Source: Lineus longissimus
Taxonomy: Eukaryota; Nemertea; Pilidiophora; Heteronemertea; Lineidae
Length of the DNA stretch: 64,000 nucleotides
NCBI RefSeq assembly: GCF_910592395.1
Contig: NC_088323.1
Coordinates: 2,730,001-2,794,000 of the forward strand
Direction: 5' to 3'
The position numbers were made by a program, and so were the translations under genes. A model generated the notes under the pieces. The model did not search any database. It saw nothing but the letters and a program-made list of their open reading frames with translations, and was not told the origin of the DNA. Shown here in pieces: positions 1 to 13,271 of this stretch. How positions within the stretch are numbered: position 1 is the stretch's first letter; every line of letters begins with the position of its first letter.

Positions 1-3000
1 TCGAGTAAGTCATATGACCTCACCCGGGGGACGGATGTCTCGTGGTGATGGCCATGATGGCCATGATGTTGAGAATTGTTTGTGTGCTTACCACTTTGAT
101 GGAGAACCTGCCAACAATACGATTATAGAAAATGAAATGGCATGATAATATCAGCAGCTAAGTTTAGCTTAGTGTGATTTGAAAAGCTATCATTTAGGAC
201 TAAATCGGGTGTTGTAATACCCTTATGAAGGCTGTAAATAGTCATCGCTATCGTTAAAGTAAATGACAAGGGTCAATTGCGATGGGCAGTCCCTTCGTAT
301 CGCCATATTCAACTAAGTGTGCATGACTTACGATGTAATTTCGAGTTGGCAATGGAATTTCATAATAGAAGATAGACTATTTTACCCATAATCGGAAAGT
401 TGACATTTTTATTGCCACATTTTGTAGTTAGATTTAGGGATAGGTGTGCAATATAGGCGGAGTGCGCTGGCATTTATTGATTTAAATTTGGATAAAATGT
501 TCCGATATTATTTCATGACAACCAAGATTGGCGTTTATGTTACATTGTAGTTCCGTTCAATAATGAGCGGGCAGATACGAGGATTGCATGTCCAATACTG
601 TGTTGACGCGTCTCAGCCAATTGGTGCGAGGTTACACGTAGACCTACAGCATTTGTGACCCGCTCTACCAAAACTAGGCGCTTGTCGCATCTGAACTTGA
701 CAGGTTGATACGGACTTGTTGTTCATTTCCCTATTGTAGACCTTTTGTGAAATGTGACCAAATCAGTTTGTAATAGATTTCACAAAAGGTCTACAATAGG
801 GAAATGAACAACAAGTCCGTATCAACCTCTCGAGTTCAGATGCGACAAGCGCCTAGTTTTGGTAGAGCGAGTCACATATTTTTATTGTGCTTCCATCTCT
901 CACTCGGTAATCCAACTAACTTAATCAAATCAACTATCAAATCGAACTTATTATTTTGTATACAAATCATAACCGTCGGAATTGCATCACTTGTCTAAGC
1001 AAGTATTAGGTTGATTAGAAATATCCATGTACGGCCCAACAAACTTAAAGTAGTTACGCATTTGACATTCAGTTTACCCGCGGTCCATGGACCTTAGAAT
1101 TAACTTTTGCGTGGTCCCGCTTCTGCGTATCTATGGTCAAATGTTTGTCCTTCGATTGCGCACCAAAAAGACGTGACCTTGGTGTGCCTTGTATTGTAAT
1201 TGTCTTAATTTGTTAACACACCTTTGTATTGCCCTTTAATTGAGTTATTTTTCTAGAACATTAAGGTTGGTATTATAATGATGTAATTATTGCCTTACTT
1301 CGGATGTTATGTGATATTTTAAAAGCTCCAATTAGCAAGACACACGATATTTCGTCCCTTTACACGCGCAGCATGGCGCCCTCCTACGTAACGCTGATTC
1401 TTTGGTTTTTAAAAACAGCCTCGGGTTCTTAGGCTCTTTCCCATGTTTGGAAGTTACTCTAAGTGTCAATTAAAGGAAACTCTGTACCCAAATAAAACGT
1501 CAGGAGAAAATATTGTAATTTACACGCGAGCTATGTTTTTCGTGTTATAACCAAGGAAATTGGACCAACTTGATGCTGAAATCATGATCCCTGGCAGTAT
1601 TCGAGTCATGACCAAAGTTTCTTTCAAGGCCAAGCTTGCTTTAATAAAAACCACATGTATGTCTATATGCGTGTCTTTGTCCAGAATGCTGCAGCCACAT
1701 CCTCTGTTTATAGATAGCTTAAGTCCGGGCGCGCACCGAACTCTGCGATCCATTGTACTACTGTTGACAATTTCTAATTATTTCCCAGCACGTGGCTATG
1801 CCCCACTCATTAATGTCAACTTGGCGCTTCCTTTCTAGTATTTGACAATACACTGTTATGATTTCACTGTAGTGTACCTCTCATTGTCTTGTGGAACCAT
1901 TGAGGAAGTACTCAACCCCAGCTGTCCTCAGTCAAAATCGCCGCCTGCAGATCAACAGTGATAGCAATTAATAGAGCGAGCATCGAAATTAACGCCATAA
2001 AATGGCTGTTCGAGATATGCCCGGAATTCCAATCGGATGTTCAATTAAAATCATCTTTTGACGCACGTTGAAGAGATTTCGGAATTTCATTAAGTTTGAG
2101 CAGTAAATGGTGTTAATTTGTGGTGTTGGGTTCCAGTTTTGGAATGCCGGGAAAAGCATCACCTGCTTAGTCGGCTTTAGAATTGTGTACGCAGCAATTA
2201 CCAATTTTCTAAAAACTAAGATGGGCGGCATCACGTCGGATGCTGCGGACCTGGTTAATAGCGCCACAATAATCATAGTTAGGTATATAATAATTGACCT
2301 CTTAGACTGGATTTCTTTCATATCTTGGGAAAAAGATCCAGTGCTACACCACCGCCGTCATTCATGTTGCAGGGTAAGGATACTAGTCGTCTGTGATGCC
2401 AAATTCGCTACACAGCAGCGCCGAACAGTTTTTGCGCTATGTCGCTGTGTCCACAATGTCTCGTTAGTGTAGTGTAAGACACGAGGCTAATCAACCAAGA
2501 GATTGAATGCCGCCGTGGTACAGGTTGTATAGCCCTTTCGCAAGCAAGTTGCTTCTTTGCTGACTCGTCAGATTTCAAAATGGGATTACATCAAGAACGG
2601 ACGGATACGAAACATTTAAGTGTAAGCCTCTTGCGTTGATGAGGAGTGTTTTAGTCTAATCTACTTGAATGAGATGGCTCAGGAGATGCCCACTGATGTC
2701 GGGATTGTAATAACTCTGAGTGTTTTGGTGTTTGGTGGAGTCAATCTTGATACATATGTATCATGGGAAAGTTTCGGAGTTCGCTAGTTCCACGATGTGA
2801 ATAAGAAAATGGCAAAATGACCTCAACATTTATTTGCCTAACTCCGATCAAGTGAGTTAGTGTTGTATTGAAATACAACATATTCAGACGAAAGGGACGA
2901 TGGTTTTTTGATATTCATTAGAGTGAAATCATGACCTGCCGAGATGACCTCTTATTATTTGGATTGCATACTTCCCAACATTTGCTTTTCCAATGTGGAG

Positions 3001-5280
3001 GCAGTCCATTGCTCTCAATTTAGATTTGGATAAGCAGTGGCATGTGGCGACGATTTCGACTTTCACTTCCCTGGCACGTGGTCGACCAATAGTCGCCTGG
3101 CGCGGTTGTTGGTATGAATAGCGGCCCACCTGTAGGGTCTGGAGATGAAATGCCCAGGGAGGGACTTTTGGCTGCTGGGTCGTTTGGCTGGAGGAGACTG
3201 ATCAAGGAGATATTGAGTTTCGCTGTCGCTATCATCAGACGAGAAGGTCTAAATTAACCGAGCAACATCAACTATTGTCTCAAGGCATCCAAACGGCAAT
3301 GTTACTTGTGAAGCTCACTTGATGTTGTTATAAAAGTCTATTCTAGCTGCTGTCGTACGGTAGATCCAGCCAAGATATATAGTCATTCATGTCGTCTTTT
3401 AATGCAAAGTGGGATGATACATTGTCTGATTCACGAGGAGACCCTCTCTGCATAATAGTGTTGAGCAGTGAATTACCGACGATTTTGCACAGTCTCAGTG
3501 AAGGCCCAGGTTGAACCAACAAGTCATGATGACAGATGGTCAAATTGCACTTTCAACTCACTTCAGACTCCTGAATATTAACCTTTTTAAAACGAAGAGT
3601 CGGGCACACCTGTCTGGCCAGAACGCCTAAGGCTTGACTTCGAGGCAAGAATAGCTCTACTCCGTGGGGGCATAGATCGGGGTTAAGACCATCAGTGACG
3701 ATGCGCCCTGACGGAGTGTGACCTGCCTGAGGGCTAGCCAGGAGCCCTGTCTTACCTGACGTGTGCGACCTGGTAAGCAGATATTGACAGTGAAATAACC
3801 TACGTCGGCGTTCGCTGTGAGCGGTAGTTTTGTGCCAATCCTCTCGGGCTGTCAAGTGGAGGTCTCTATCTTCGGAGAGCCATACAGATGTTCCAAAAGA
3901 TTTTCACTTGAACATGATGCGTGGACGCATTTACAAACAAATACGCCTAAATGTTGTTATTCACTGAGTGTAAGCACAAACCAATGCATTACATGAACCA
4001 CTTACACCAACACTTCGGTCTGCATCAACCCACCAAACGATTGCATTTTCAAGAAGATTTTCTGCCTGCCACAAGTTACGGCCATCTTCGGATTCCAACC
4101 TTTTGTTTGCGTGGCCCTTATTTGACATGTCAAGTGGGCTCAGGCAGGCATGGTCCATGATGGCCGAAATAGCTTGTTGAATAGTGAGCTGGACAGATGT
4201 GGTAGAGTGATCGCAAACACTGTGTTAATAGTATCTAATGGCGGAGGAATTTCCACACGATTTCAACCCTCACACCCTAAACGTATATAACCTAACTTGA
4301 CCGAGCCACATGGGGTATGTTCCTCTTCCGAATATGATCTAATATGCTGACATTGCTAGGAATTATTTAGAAATCAAAATACTCGTGACTGCAAAGCAAT
4401 TTTGATTAGGTTTGTGTTTTCTATGTTTTCTTCGCACCTTGGAGTTATATCAACTTGCTTCGGACACTGCTTTAAGAAAGAGGGAGTTAGGGGGCCGAGA
4501 AAGCACTTGCATCACTTGCATCACTGTGGTTATTCGTAGTTGTTGCATCAGATACGGGACCTCTTTACGATACATTGTAGTTAGACATCTGTCCGCTTTT
4601 CTCCAAATAATAGGGTGTCAAAGGTCACGGTAAGAAATCTGTGCAAACTTCTCAAATCACTATAGAGAGTAAGTGCTCTACCTACTGACTAAGCTTTGTC
4701 AAGTGAAGGAATTCATCTTTAAATCTTTGAACAAATACTCGAATTGAGGAATAGGCGCATGGCGAATCGTAAACACCATATGCCATCATTATCGTCAGTA
4801 AAACGCCTGTAATGCAGGAGAACATGTGATAAACCGGATATTTAGTGGCCAAGGGTCATATCTTGAGGGCGGATGTTTTCATCTAGGATTATCCAAATGT
4901 AGAACATTGGTTCGATATGTCCAACTCGCAATAAAGCTGTCAGTCTCTCAGCTGAGGTAATCTCCAAACAGCACACTATGTCGTGACATATACACGTACA
5001 TTGCATCAATACACGACAGCTGGTTATACAATTCAGTTAATAATGTGAAACACTTGACAATCGATACCGGTATAGATTTTCTCAGACCATTTACAGAAAC
5101 CTTTCTTGGTATTAAATCAAAGCATTTGTTCGTATCAAATACACAGTGTTTTCGAAAAGTTAGCATGGTATTATGGTGTTCGGTGTAATTAAGAGCGCAT
5201 GCGTGATGAGTCATATCAAAAAATGAAATATTCTATTGGGACTTATACTGACCTGAATTTAATCAGACGCTAAATATTTA
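1..5280. other. intergenic, no supportable gene
   Basis: No open frame in this stretch has a recognisable domain, signal peptide or convincing splice sites. The longest frames, at 1989-2321 (-) and 2107-2472 (+), overlap on opposite strands and look like chance openings. The only clear structure is the foldback repeat at 651-879. The right-hand end is presumably the promoter region of the LRR gene. Confidence 0.6.
651..879. repeat. near-perfect inverted repeat (foldback/MITE-like), 99-bp arms
   Basis: The left arm, 655-753, is the reverse complement of the right arm, 777-875. I count 3 mismatches in 99 positions around a 23-bp spacer, and pairing can be stretched a few bases outward. Such a structure fits a foldback DNA element, a recent inverted duplication, or a locus making a long hairpin RNA. 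No transposase and no clear target-site duplication were seen, so the class is not assigned. Confidence 0.9.
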
Positions 5281-5430
5281 TCCTCTGAACAGTGCAAAGT
5301 AAGTTGATATTTTTCTTGTTAGTTTTTTCGAACTTTTCATTGTTGAATGTTGCTAATTCATGGACTTTTAAGATCGAGAATGGGCATACGTTTTTTCCTA
5401 ATACCATTCAACATCTATTTTCAGGCCAAC

Positions 5431-6180
5431 ATGATGACCATTTCCTTCACGGCAGTTATGCTTTTTCTGGTCTCGGGGATATCTGGCCGGGGACAATGTC
5501 CGCCCGAGTTGTGTGACGTAGATGAGTGTGTGTGCTCGGCTGACATGATCAACATACACAGGTTCCTACCAGCGACGAGGCTGACAGAAATCATTCAAAA
5601 CATGCCGGACACAATCAAGAATGTCACTTTCTATTACAGCGACAAGGTATTGGATGAATCGATATTCAAGAGAAAGAAAAACTTGTTGGTGATACGCAGT
5701 GACGGTAGACATGAACAACCCCAAACAACGAACTTTTCAACAATAACAAGAGATGCATTTAATGATTTGTCTGCACTGAAAGAACTGCAGTTGAAGCGAT
5801 ATGGTCTAAATAAGTTGGCGCCTGAAGCTTTCTATGGATTATCATCTGTCCAACGTATAGACTTGTCCGGAAATAACTTCACGCAGATGCATCCTTTGCA
5901 AGAGATGTACGCCTATATTCCGACATCGGCGAAGGTTTATTACGACGGTAGTGAGTTCAAATGCACGTGCGATGCCTGGGAACACATCCGTTGGGCGCAG
6001 ACATACCGAAAGGACATGTTTCATGGCGTAAAATGTCACATTGTAGCGGCAAGGAAGCCACGAATCATAAACATCTATAGTGTAAAATATCATGACATTT
6101 GCGCCGGATCGGGCATATTCAAAGGCAGTGCACTTCTTTCTATTCTTCTGGCCATTTTGATATCCATTTCATCATATTGA
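5431..6180 (+). CDS. secreted LRR protein with C-terminal anchor tail
   Basis: A single coding exon for 249 residues. The frame is open upstream to 5347, but I choose the ATG at 5431 because a splice acceptor (TTTTCAG, ending 5424) lies six bases before it and a GTAAGT donor lies at 5299, giving a 126-bp intron in the 5' UTR. Residues 1 to about 20 form a signal peptide. An LRRNT-like cysteine cluster follows (CPPELCDVDECVC, from residue 23). About two recognisable leucine-rich repeats come next (ALKELQLKRYGLNKLAPEAF and VQRIDLSGNN), then an LRRCT cap (CTCDAWEHIRW with later Cys). The last 21 residues are hydrophobic (GSALLSILLAILISISSY) right at the C-terminus, which suggests a GPI-anchor signal or a tail membrane segment. 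It should sit on the outer cell surface. The ligand is unknown. It is convergent with the Stum-like gene. Confidence 0.85.
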   Translation: MMTISFTAVMLFLVSGISGRGQCPPELCDVDECVCSADMINIHRFLPATRLTEIIQNMPDTIKNVTFYYSDKVLDESIFKRKKNLLVIRSDGRHEQPQTTNFSTITRDAFNDLSALKELQLKRYGLNKLAPEAFYGLSSVQRIDLSGNNFTQMHPLQEMYAYIPTSAKVYYDGSEFKCTCDAWEHIRWAQTYRKDMFHGVKCHIVAARKPRIINIYSVKYHDICAGSGIFKGSALLSILLAILISISSY

Positions 6181-6754
6181 AGTGGAACAGTATCGGAATC
6201 TCATAGGATTATTCAAATAGACCAGTCAACACATCCGTGCCTTCAGATGATTGTATTGTATTCACGATGCATAATTAGTATCATACCAAGGAGGTTACGA
6301 ATTAAACTTAATTCATAATACCTTCGTCACATCTGCAGCCATTACCAATGTACATTATATTATATATATGCCAGTAGGAGCTCTGTATCTGAGATAACAT
6401 CAGGAGGTTGACCACATATTTACATGTATGTTGGACTCGATCCTTTAATTTGTCAATCACATTAAAATTTAACGATCATTTAATAGCATTTCTCGTCTTG
6501 TAACACCCTTTTCCATGCAAGTAGAGGTGAACTCTAGATGTCGCTTAATACGATGTAGTCCAATTTGCGTTGAACTGACTCCATAGTATGTATCAAAGTG
6601 TTTCTGTCACAGCCATATCATTTAATAGTCGCATTAATTGCCCTTTGCCAAGGCCATATACACGACATTTTAAAACACAAAAATATTTATAAAAATAGTA
6701 TGTACACTAAACGTATTAATCCCAATGAAAAGTGTCCGAGTGATGATTTCACGA
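6181..6754. other. convergent 3' intergenic spacer
   Basis: About 570 bp between the stop codons of the LRR gene (+) and the Stum-like gene (-). An ATTAAA hexamer at 6301-6306 could be the poly(A) signal of the LRR gene, 121 bp after its stop. Nothing else is recognised. Confidence 0.4.
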
Positions 6755-8135
6755 TCATATACTGGCCGTTGACACAGACCGACCTGTTGGCGGTCGGTAA
6801 GTGTCGGGTAAGATCGGAGACGGCGGAACATCATTCGGCTCCAAGTAGGGAAATGGTGACGGTGGCACCCCACTATCACTGTCTCTGTCAGTTTTTAATG
6901 TCTGGCTACCACCCGGTGCAAAAGAGACCCGCTTCCCGTTGCTGCTGACCGAAGATGACGTTGAGGGCCTTGTTTCGGATGGGTCAATGAACAAGTGTGG
7001 TCGCAGGCTTTGTTTCCGGCGATACGGTAGCTCTGTTGGTCCGTCGTCTTCATAATCACTTTCTTGTTCGGTCTCATAGCGCAATCCTGCAAAGGTTAAA
7101 GAATCACATGTTTCACCACATTTCATTTGTTGGCTCCTTCTTACATTTTTGGGTACCCGAAAAAGCTGGCTCAATTAGAAACACTGGACCGGACTGATGG
7201 GTTAACAGTCTGTTAATCCATCTGTAATGTTGGTGTTGCCGCGACATAGGACGCGCGTGAAAGGAAGCGAATGCAGGGAGACTACCGATAAAGAAACAGC
7301 CCTTCTGACGACCAAATCAGGGGAGAGTTATCGGCGGTGAATGATGATATACGCACAACGACTTACTTGCATGATAGACGTATTTGACTCCCCAAATGAC
7401 ACTCCACACCCAGCCGATGATAATGGGCGCCAGAGCCACTTGAAGAAGAGCGATAAGAAGAGCAAAGAATACTGCAAAACACTTGTCCCCTCCCGTCCAG
7501 CGGTGTGTGTCGGCGCAGCAACACACCGCAAAAACCATCACAAATGTCCCTGGAAAAAGTAGCCAATTTTTAATGTCGCATACACAGAATAATTGTCGAC
7601 GTCGTTATCATTTTTGATAAAAAGTTAGTCTGAAAATATTATTTGTGGAAATAAGGCGAGGCCCTGGCGATTTTATTTCAGGTCACCACCTTTCTTTGCC
7701 GTTGCCGGTTTAGGAGAATCGACCCCCACGAAAATCTGTTTTGTGGGGGTCGTTGTTATCAAAGATATGGCCTGTTAACCCTCTGATTAGACAATAGAAC
7801 AAAGGGAATTTAGGCCTCCGGACATTATTTTAAGGCAATACACCGTGTACAGGACTAGGCTTGAATTATTTCAACTGCGAGGTGAGGGGGAAAAACGTTA
7901 ATAGACACATATCAATACCTGAGCCTGGTAGAACACAGTTCATCACAAAGCACGCCTGAGCGATGTTGAGAGGTACTGGAGGGTAAAGAAATCGGTACTC
8001 GTCTTCTTCCTGCTTTTCCTCACGGGGTATTTCTATCCTAATCGTCGGCGTTGCTGGAGTCTGTGGTGTAGCAGGCGTCATCGGAGCCGCTGGGGATACC
8101 CGGTTTCCATGACTAGGCCCCGGACGAGCCGACAT
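6755..8135 (-). CDS. Stum/SPEC3-family membrane protein, three exons
   Basis: Exons on the minus strand are 8135-7919, 7549-7367 and 7086-6755 (stop TGA at 6757-6755). Their junction phases fit exactly and give 243 residues. The intron ends are GT..AG. Residues 1 to about 55 are a Pro/Thr/Ala-rich N-terminal tail followed by an acidic patch. The core has two hydrophobic segments: ACFVMNCVLPGSGTFVMVFA, then CFAVFFALLIALLQVALAP running into IIIGWVWSVIWG. A PGSGT turn and a GW-W-WG ending are the hallmark of the SPEC3/Stum family (fly stumble is needed for proprioceptor mechanosensing; sea-urchin SPEC3 is linked to cilia). The last ~110 residues are Ser/Pro-rich and probably cytoplasmic and disordered. 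The family call comes from remembered motifs, so the paralogue and exact role are not assigned. Confidence 0.85.
7720..7752. other. hairpin in Stum-like intron 1
   Basis: A 10-bp perfect stem (CGACCCCCAC / GTGGGGGTCG), extended by four A-T pairs past a one-base bulge, in the intron between 7919 and 7549. It is GC-rich in an AT-rich setting. Its function is unknown. Confidence 0.6.
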
Positions 8136-11100
8136 ATTGTGTGAATAAGATTAGGCACGTGAATATTATTTCTGGTTGATTTTTACTCACATTTTGCTCT
8201 GAAATTAGACAAAATACTAAAAAAGCACGAATGACGTATTAGCTGACGAGCGGCGAAACCTTCCAAAAATCACTTCCGTGTTTTGGCGTCACCAACTGAT
8301 TTTGAGGTACAATGTATCACCTTAATATCATGTTGAAAATCCCGATGGATTCCTAGTTAAGATCTTACCCAGTTTCGTGTACATCTCCATGTACATTCTT
8401 TACTAGATTCTTAAGATATTCTCTTTTTGTGAGCGGGGCATTTGCCCGATGACTCTCTTCTAGCTACGGGCCTGATTTTAGTAAGTAAACACTTCCACAC
8501 TACCCACCTACCTTTGATAATCAAACAACATCAAGTATTCCATTGTTTCTTTCGATAATCCATATATGCTTGAAATAAAAGGTCCACTTAACGTAAATTT
8601 GGGTTGTTGCGACGTTTAAGAAAGATTCATGTAAGCAGTCGAAATAAATTCCAGTCCGTCCAAATATGACGTTTATGATATGAAGAACCATATACACCGA
8701 AAAAGTTGTCGGAATGGGTTTCCTATACACTAAGAGATATTTCTTGAAAAGGTCATTAAACCTGATATATCTCCCAAACATTAGCTTTACATATAAGTCT
8801 TCAATACATATCGTGACAACCATGCGTTGCCAAATAAATAGAACATAATGGCAATTCATAGTGCGCACTTTCTATCTTTCTATTTCGGCTTGAGATATCA
8901 GCACAGTTGTGTGATTTATTGTCAAACATAATAACTCGTCACGAATGATGACAAATTCTAATCTTTTATATTACATCGAAAGGTGAATCGTTTCGGGTCA
9001 TGCATCAAAGCTGAATTGCCGTGCAGATTGAAAGATATTATGACGACCGCTGACATACCATGGGTGCGCAGCCTTTTGTAGAGGGTATTATTTTCAACAA
9101 ATAAAGAGAGAGTATCTAATTTGCCATCTTAATATGAGTCATGCTTTGTCGATATATTTGACAGTGAATTTTGACAGTCATTTTGGGTACACTGGATGTC
9201 TAACACAAAAACTACAGGTAGTTTAGAATTCCAATTCATCCATTGTTAGCTATATCAGGCTTGCTTTCTGACTGTGTGACAAGGGAAAAATGTCGATAAG
9301 ATCATTCTTAGATTTTTAGTTATCATCTCATTCGGTGCCAGTTATCAAAGTAACATGAAGGTGGAGGAACATTTCCACAGCCCACAAAAAAGGTTTATGA
9401 ATACGCACTGCTCTGACTGTAATCGGAAAAGGTAGACAATCTCAAACGTTCGAGAATGAAAAAAAAGTCGAGATTGAAAAAAATATTCCAGAATGAAAAA
9501 AGTCTCTTCCAGCCAAGACTTTGCAACAGCAGGCGCTCTGGCCTAGGTTCAAAAATATCCCTGGACGCCCGCAGGATGATCTGGAGGCAGATGCAGGTCT
9601 CGATTATGCTAGCCTCACCCAGTTATTGATTCAGGAGCAGTGTGTTGCCATCAAGCGCGCACTGTTCACGACGTCATGTTCCGACTCTCTACTTTGTTTT
9701 TTTTCTTGATTGTAATTAACTGACCGGTCTTCGATCGGTGAATCTAGAGTATATATATTTGCCATTACCTTAAAGGGGCAACTTGGGCGTAGTAGTTACC
9801 TGGCCAGGAGGATTTAATGACCTTGCTTGTCACATTGCGCCGCCACCAGTAGTATCACACAGCTGAGTTCTAATAATGATTTTGGACGGTTTTGCGAGAC
9901 AGTTTTCGACATGCATGTGAATTTCAGGCAGGCCTATGGTTACACCCCGTTTTAGTGCATTCTTTATTACAGTTCAATGACTTTTCAATTATGCTGTCTG
10001 GAAAAGTCACGGTCCTGCTGGAAGCCATTTTTGTAGGAAAAACCAACATATCTCATGCCACAGTTGTCCTTTAAAACATAGTTGGGATTATTATGTAAAC
10101 TCGGCGAGAGACTTGGACCCTGTAGGATGGTGAGGTGATTATAAGTTCACAGTGAGATGAATTAGTGACCCTTTAATTTTGCAACAACTTTTTGTTTTAT
10201 AAACAAGCGATCATGTCGCATATGTTTCTCAGAAACTTGCCGACATATGTCGCCACTTGTAACAGCTTGCGGTCAAAATGGCCGTTCTAATTGCGAGAAA
10301 TACAATTTAGATAATCGTTTCTATGGTACTGTCCTTTTGATGAATGTTCAAAATTCGATGATTGGTCTTAAATGTAGCTGTGATTAGATTGATAAAATAT
10401 AGCAATTATCATAATATCTGCCATAATCGTTATGATAAGTGAGGCAATGATATCTACGAGGAAGGTTTGGGGGCGATTTACCACAGAATCGGAGTGTTGG
10501 GGCGGGCGCTCGTTTTGTCACATTATTTCGGATTTTTCGTATAATTTAAAGACTGACATCTGCAAATGGGATGTTTGGGCAGTTTTAGATGGGGAGAAAT
10601 TTCCAACAACCCTCCTTTGGCTATTCACATAATGGCCTTATGTTCGAATGTTCGAAGCGTCAAAATATTGTGACGGATGATAAAATGGCGTTTTTCTAGT
10701 TGTGTACAAAGTACAAACTGAGCTTACCACGATTCTTGGGAAAAGGTGGAAAACAATACAAAGACATATGATAATGTTATAATCCATTTTACAGTTATTT
10801 TGCCAATGAACATTTTAACAGTTTTTAGGCGACCAGCATTTTCTTTTTCGAAGTTTAATTCTGACAAACTTCATTTAAATGGTTCTTTTTCGAGAAATAA
10901 TGATTAATAAGTTAATCCCGGTTTGTTAGTGTCATGTCCGTCCATCAATATTAATGCGTCATTTCTCTATTCACCCTAACCAGGGATAGTCCAGGCCATT
11001 GTTGAGCCGCAACGTGTTTTGCAAAAACACGCAAACCTAAGCAAAATTTCGGTTTCGGTCGATACGAGATTCGTTATCAATTGTCATTGAAACAAACAGG

Positions 11101-13271
11101 TTGAAAGCTGTCGCTGGTGAAATCTGCGCCGAGGCAAGTTGTTCATTTCTTTCAGAAACAATACGCGTTCAATAATAGGCACCACGTTTAACTTGCATAT
11201 TGGACAGGTGAAGAAGGAGAAAATGTCCCCCTGGCAAAAAATCTCTGACCCTGTTGTAGTCTGTCGGGTTGCTACAGCTCTACTGTAGAGAGGCCATGAC
11301 TGTCTTCAATACCCCAGAGATTTGAAGCGCATGATACAAACCCGTTTTCCCCGAAATAAGTCATTTGGGGAAACGCTAAACGGCCTCATCAAATCGCCAA
11401 AGCATCCTCTGTACATGGAAACTAAGATCATGGCGTCTTTAAAGTAAATACTGTTTTTGAACACGATAGACCAACTCATAGCCATGGAAACGGCCAGCGT
11501 CTGAAGAACTAGTTTTTTTATTTGGGGGGAGGGGGTTAAAAGTGGCGACCTGTATCCTCCACTGGCTAGTGAGACTTAAGCTCCACCTGTGTCCAGGTTG
11601 AAGTGACCGCAGCACCTGTTTAATCGAACTTGCAACATGTGCCAAAATCAATGCGTCAAATCAGCAATAGATATGGTAATTAGCCACCAGCTGATGTCGC
11701 TAATATAGTCAGTCGCCCGGCCCAGCCCAGCGTTAGTGTTTCAGGGGACAGAGAAGAGTCCCTAAGAGTGCGAAAATTCTTAACACCAACCCCAAACCAA
11801 TACGACGAAAATAGATATTGCGGCAATTCTCTTACAAGAAGTGACGGTTTTGACACCCCCGAAATATGGGAGGTCCAACAGGAATAGGCCTTTTAGGCCT
11901 AGTCTTGGCTGTATTCATAATTGCCCAATTCGGAAAAACGACCTACGCGTGAGTACAAATCGAACATTATAGGTTTTAATTTTCCATCGAAATTTACCTG
12001 CTTCATTTTTTCGCCAAAACTAATTTTGTTATTTTTCAGAAAGAAAATAATCTGATTGCGTATTGGAATCCTTTTAGTATTCATATATGAAAACAAAAGT
12101 GTCGCCTGAAAAAAATATCTAGGCTGACAAAATTATATGAGTTGCAGGCATCTTTATGCCTGCAATTTGAGACATGTCCTGAGATGGTATTAAAAAAACG
12201 GTGGCTCCTCAGCAAAATGATATCTGGAGTCTATGCGATTACGCTTAAGAAAGACTATTATTTCACCGACATGAGACCCTTCCTGGTTTTTGAGACGAAA
12301 TTCGGTAGATATATATCCCAGGGCGGCCTAAGTGAACAAGCGATAATCCCTCTGGAAGCTACATGTAGGGGACCCAATATACATTCGCATCAGGGCCTAG
12401 ACTCGGTACAAATTGTCGAATGAAAGGCGCTGAAGCTCAAGGTGAACAGCATCACCTTTCTTCCATAATTGTTACCAGTATTTTATGCGGCGGGTTGCCC
12501 AAGAACAGGGAGTTTTTGCAAAGTACACATAGTGCCAACGCGAACGCCTGTTCTATCGTTCGTCGCCTGGGTTGGATAGGCGTTTATGCGGCTTTGTAAA
12601 AACTCTCTAATTTTAAATGTTCGCAAAACGCCCGTGCAAGTCGATACAGTGATAGGCCTTACCAGGTCCTACTTTCTACTCGCATGATATTTCCCTGCCA
12701 CTCATGAAGAGAACAGGAAAGATGAGTCCTATGACTTATGTCGAAGAAGTGTGTTTTTTATAATTTCTGTCACGTACATTTACGCTAGGCGTTTCTGTAC
12801 AAAAAGGAAGTAAAATCATTTGCTAGGCCCCCTATGGTAGGGAATACAGACCCGCGCAAGAGTTTGAATCGAAACAGCGGGTGGATTATTTAATGTGACA
12901 TAAACGAAACAGCGGGTACTCGTATTTTTAGAGCAGTACATCACCACTGTGTGTGTGTGTAGGCGGCGGCTGTTGTCTATGCGTTACACATTTCAAGGTT
13001 GCGCTGTGCAAAATAATCTTGTCATGCAGAAATTATATTTCGCTTTTTATTTCGAACATAACCTCTTCTGGATCCTTGAAAAAGTGCTCACACTGTACTA
13101 TCAAAGAATTTTTCAAGAATACTGAGAACACCTTCCCCAAAAAAGAGTAATATTGCCCTTGATGAACGTCCGAGCTTCGGTGTGTTTTCATTGAACAAAA
13201 ACTATCATCTCGTCTCAATTCCCTTGCTGAAATGAAATACTTAAAAAGGATATGGCTTTTCTTTTCCGCAG
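8136..13271. other. 5.1 kb without a supportable exon; likely 5' region of the giant gene
   Basis: No domain-bearing frame was found. The first traced exon of the giant gene starts at 13272 with one base of a codon, so an upstream exon ending in phase 2 with a signal peptide must exist. I looked for ATG plus hydrophobic stretch plus GT donor and found no convincing case. The frame at 8521-8868 (-) has no domain and sits alone. A short (GT)n tract lies near 12948-12960. Confidence 0.5.

Noticed and set aside
1989-2472. Overlapping frames on both strands (110 and 121 codons)
   Set aside because: Mutually overlapping, without recognisable domains or leader; probably chance openings.
8521-8868. 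Minus-strand 115-codon frame
   Set aside because: No domain, no supporting splice sites and no coding character; probably chance.
13252-13271. In-frame ATG as the start of the giant gene
   Set aside because: It precedes a good acceptor (TTTTCCGCAG) and gives no signal peptide for a protein that must be secreted.
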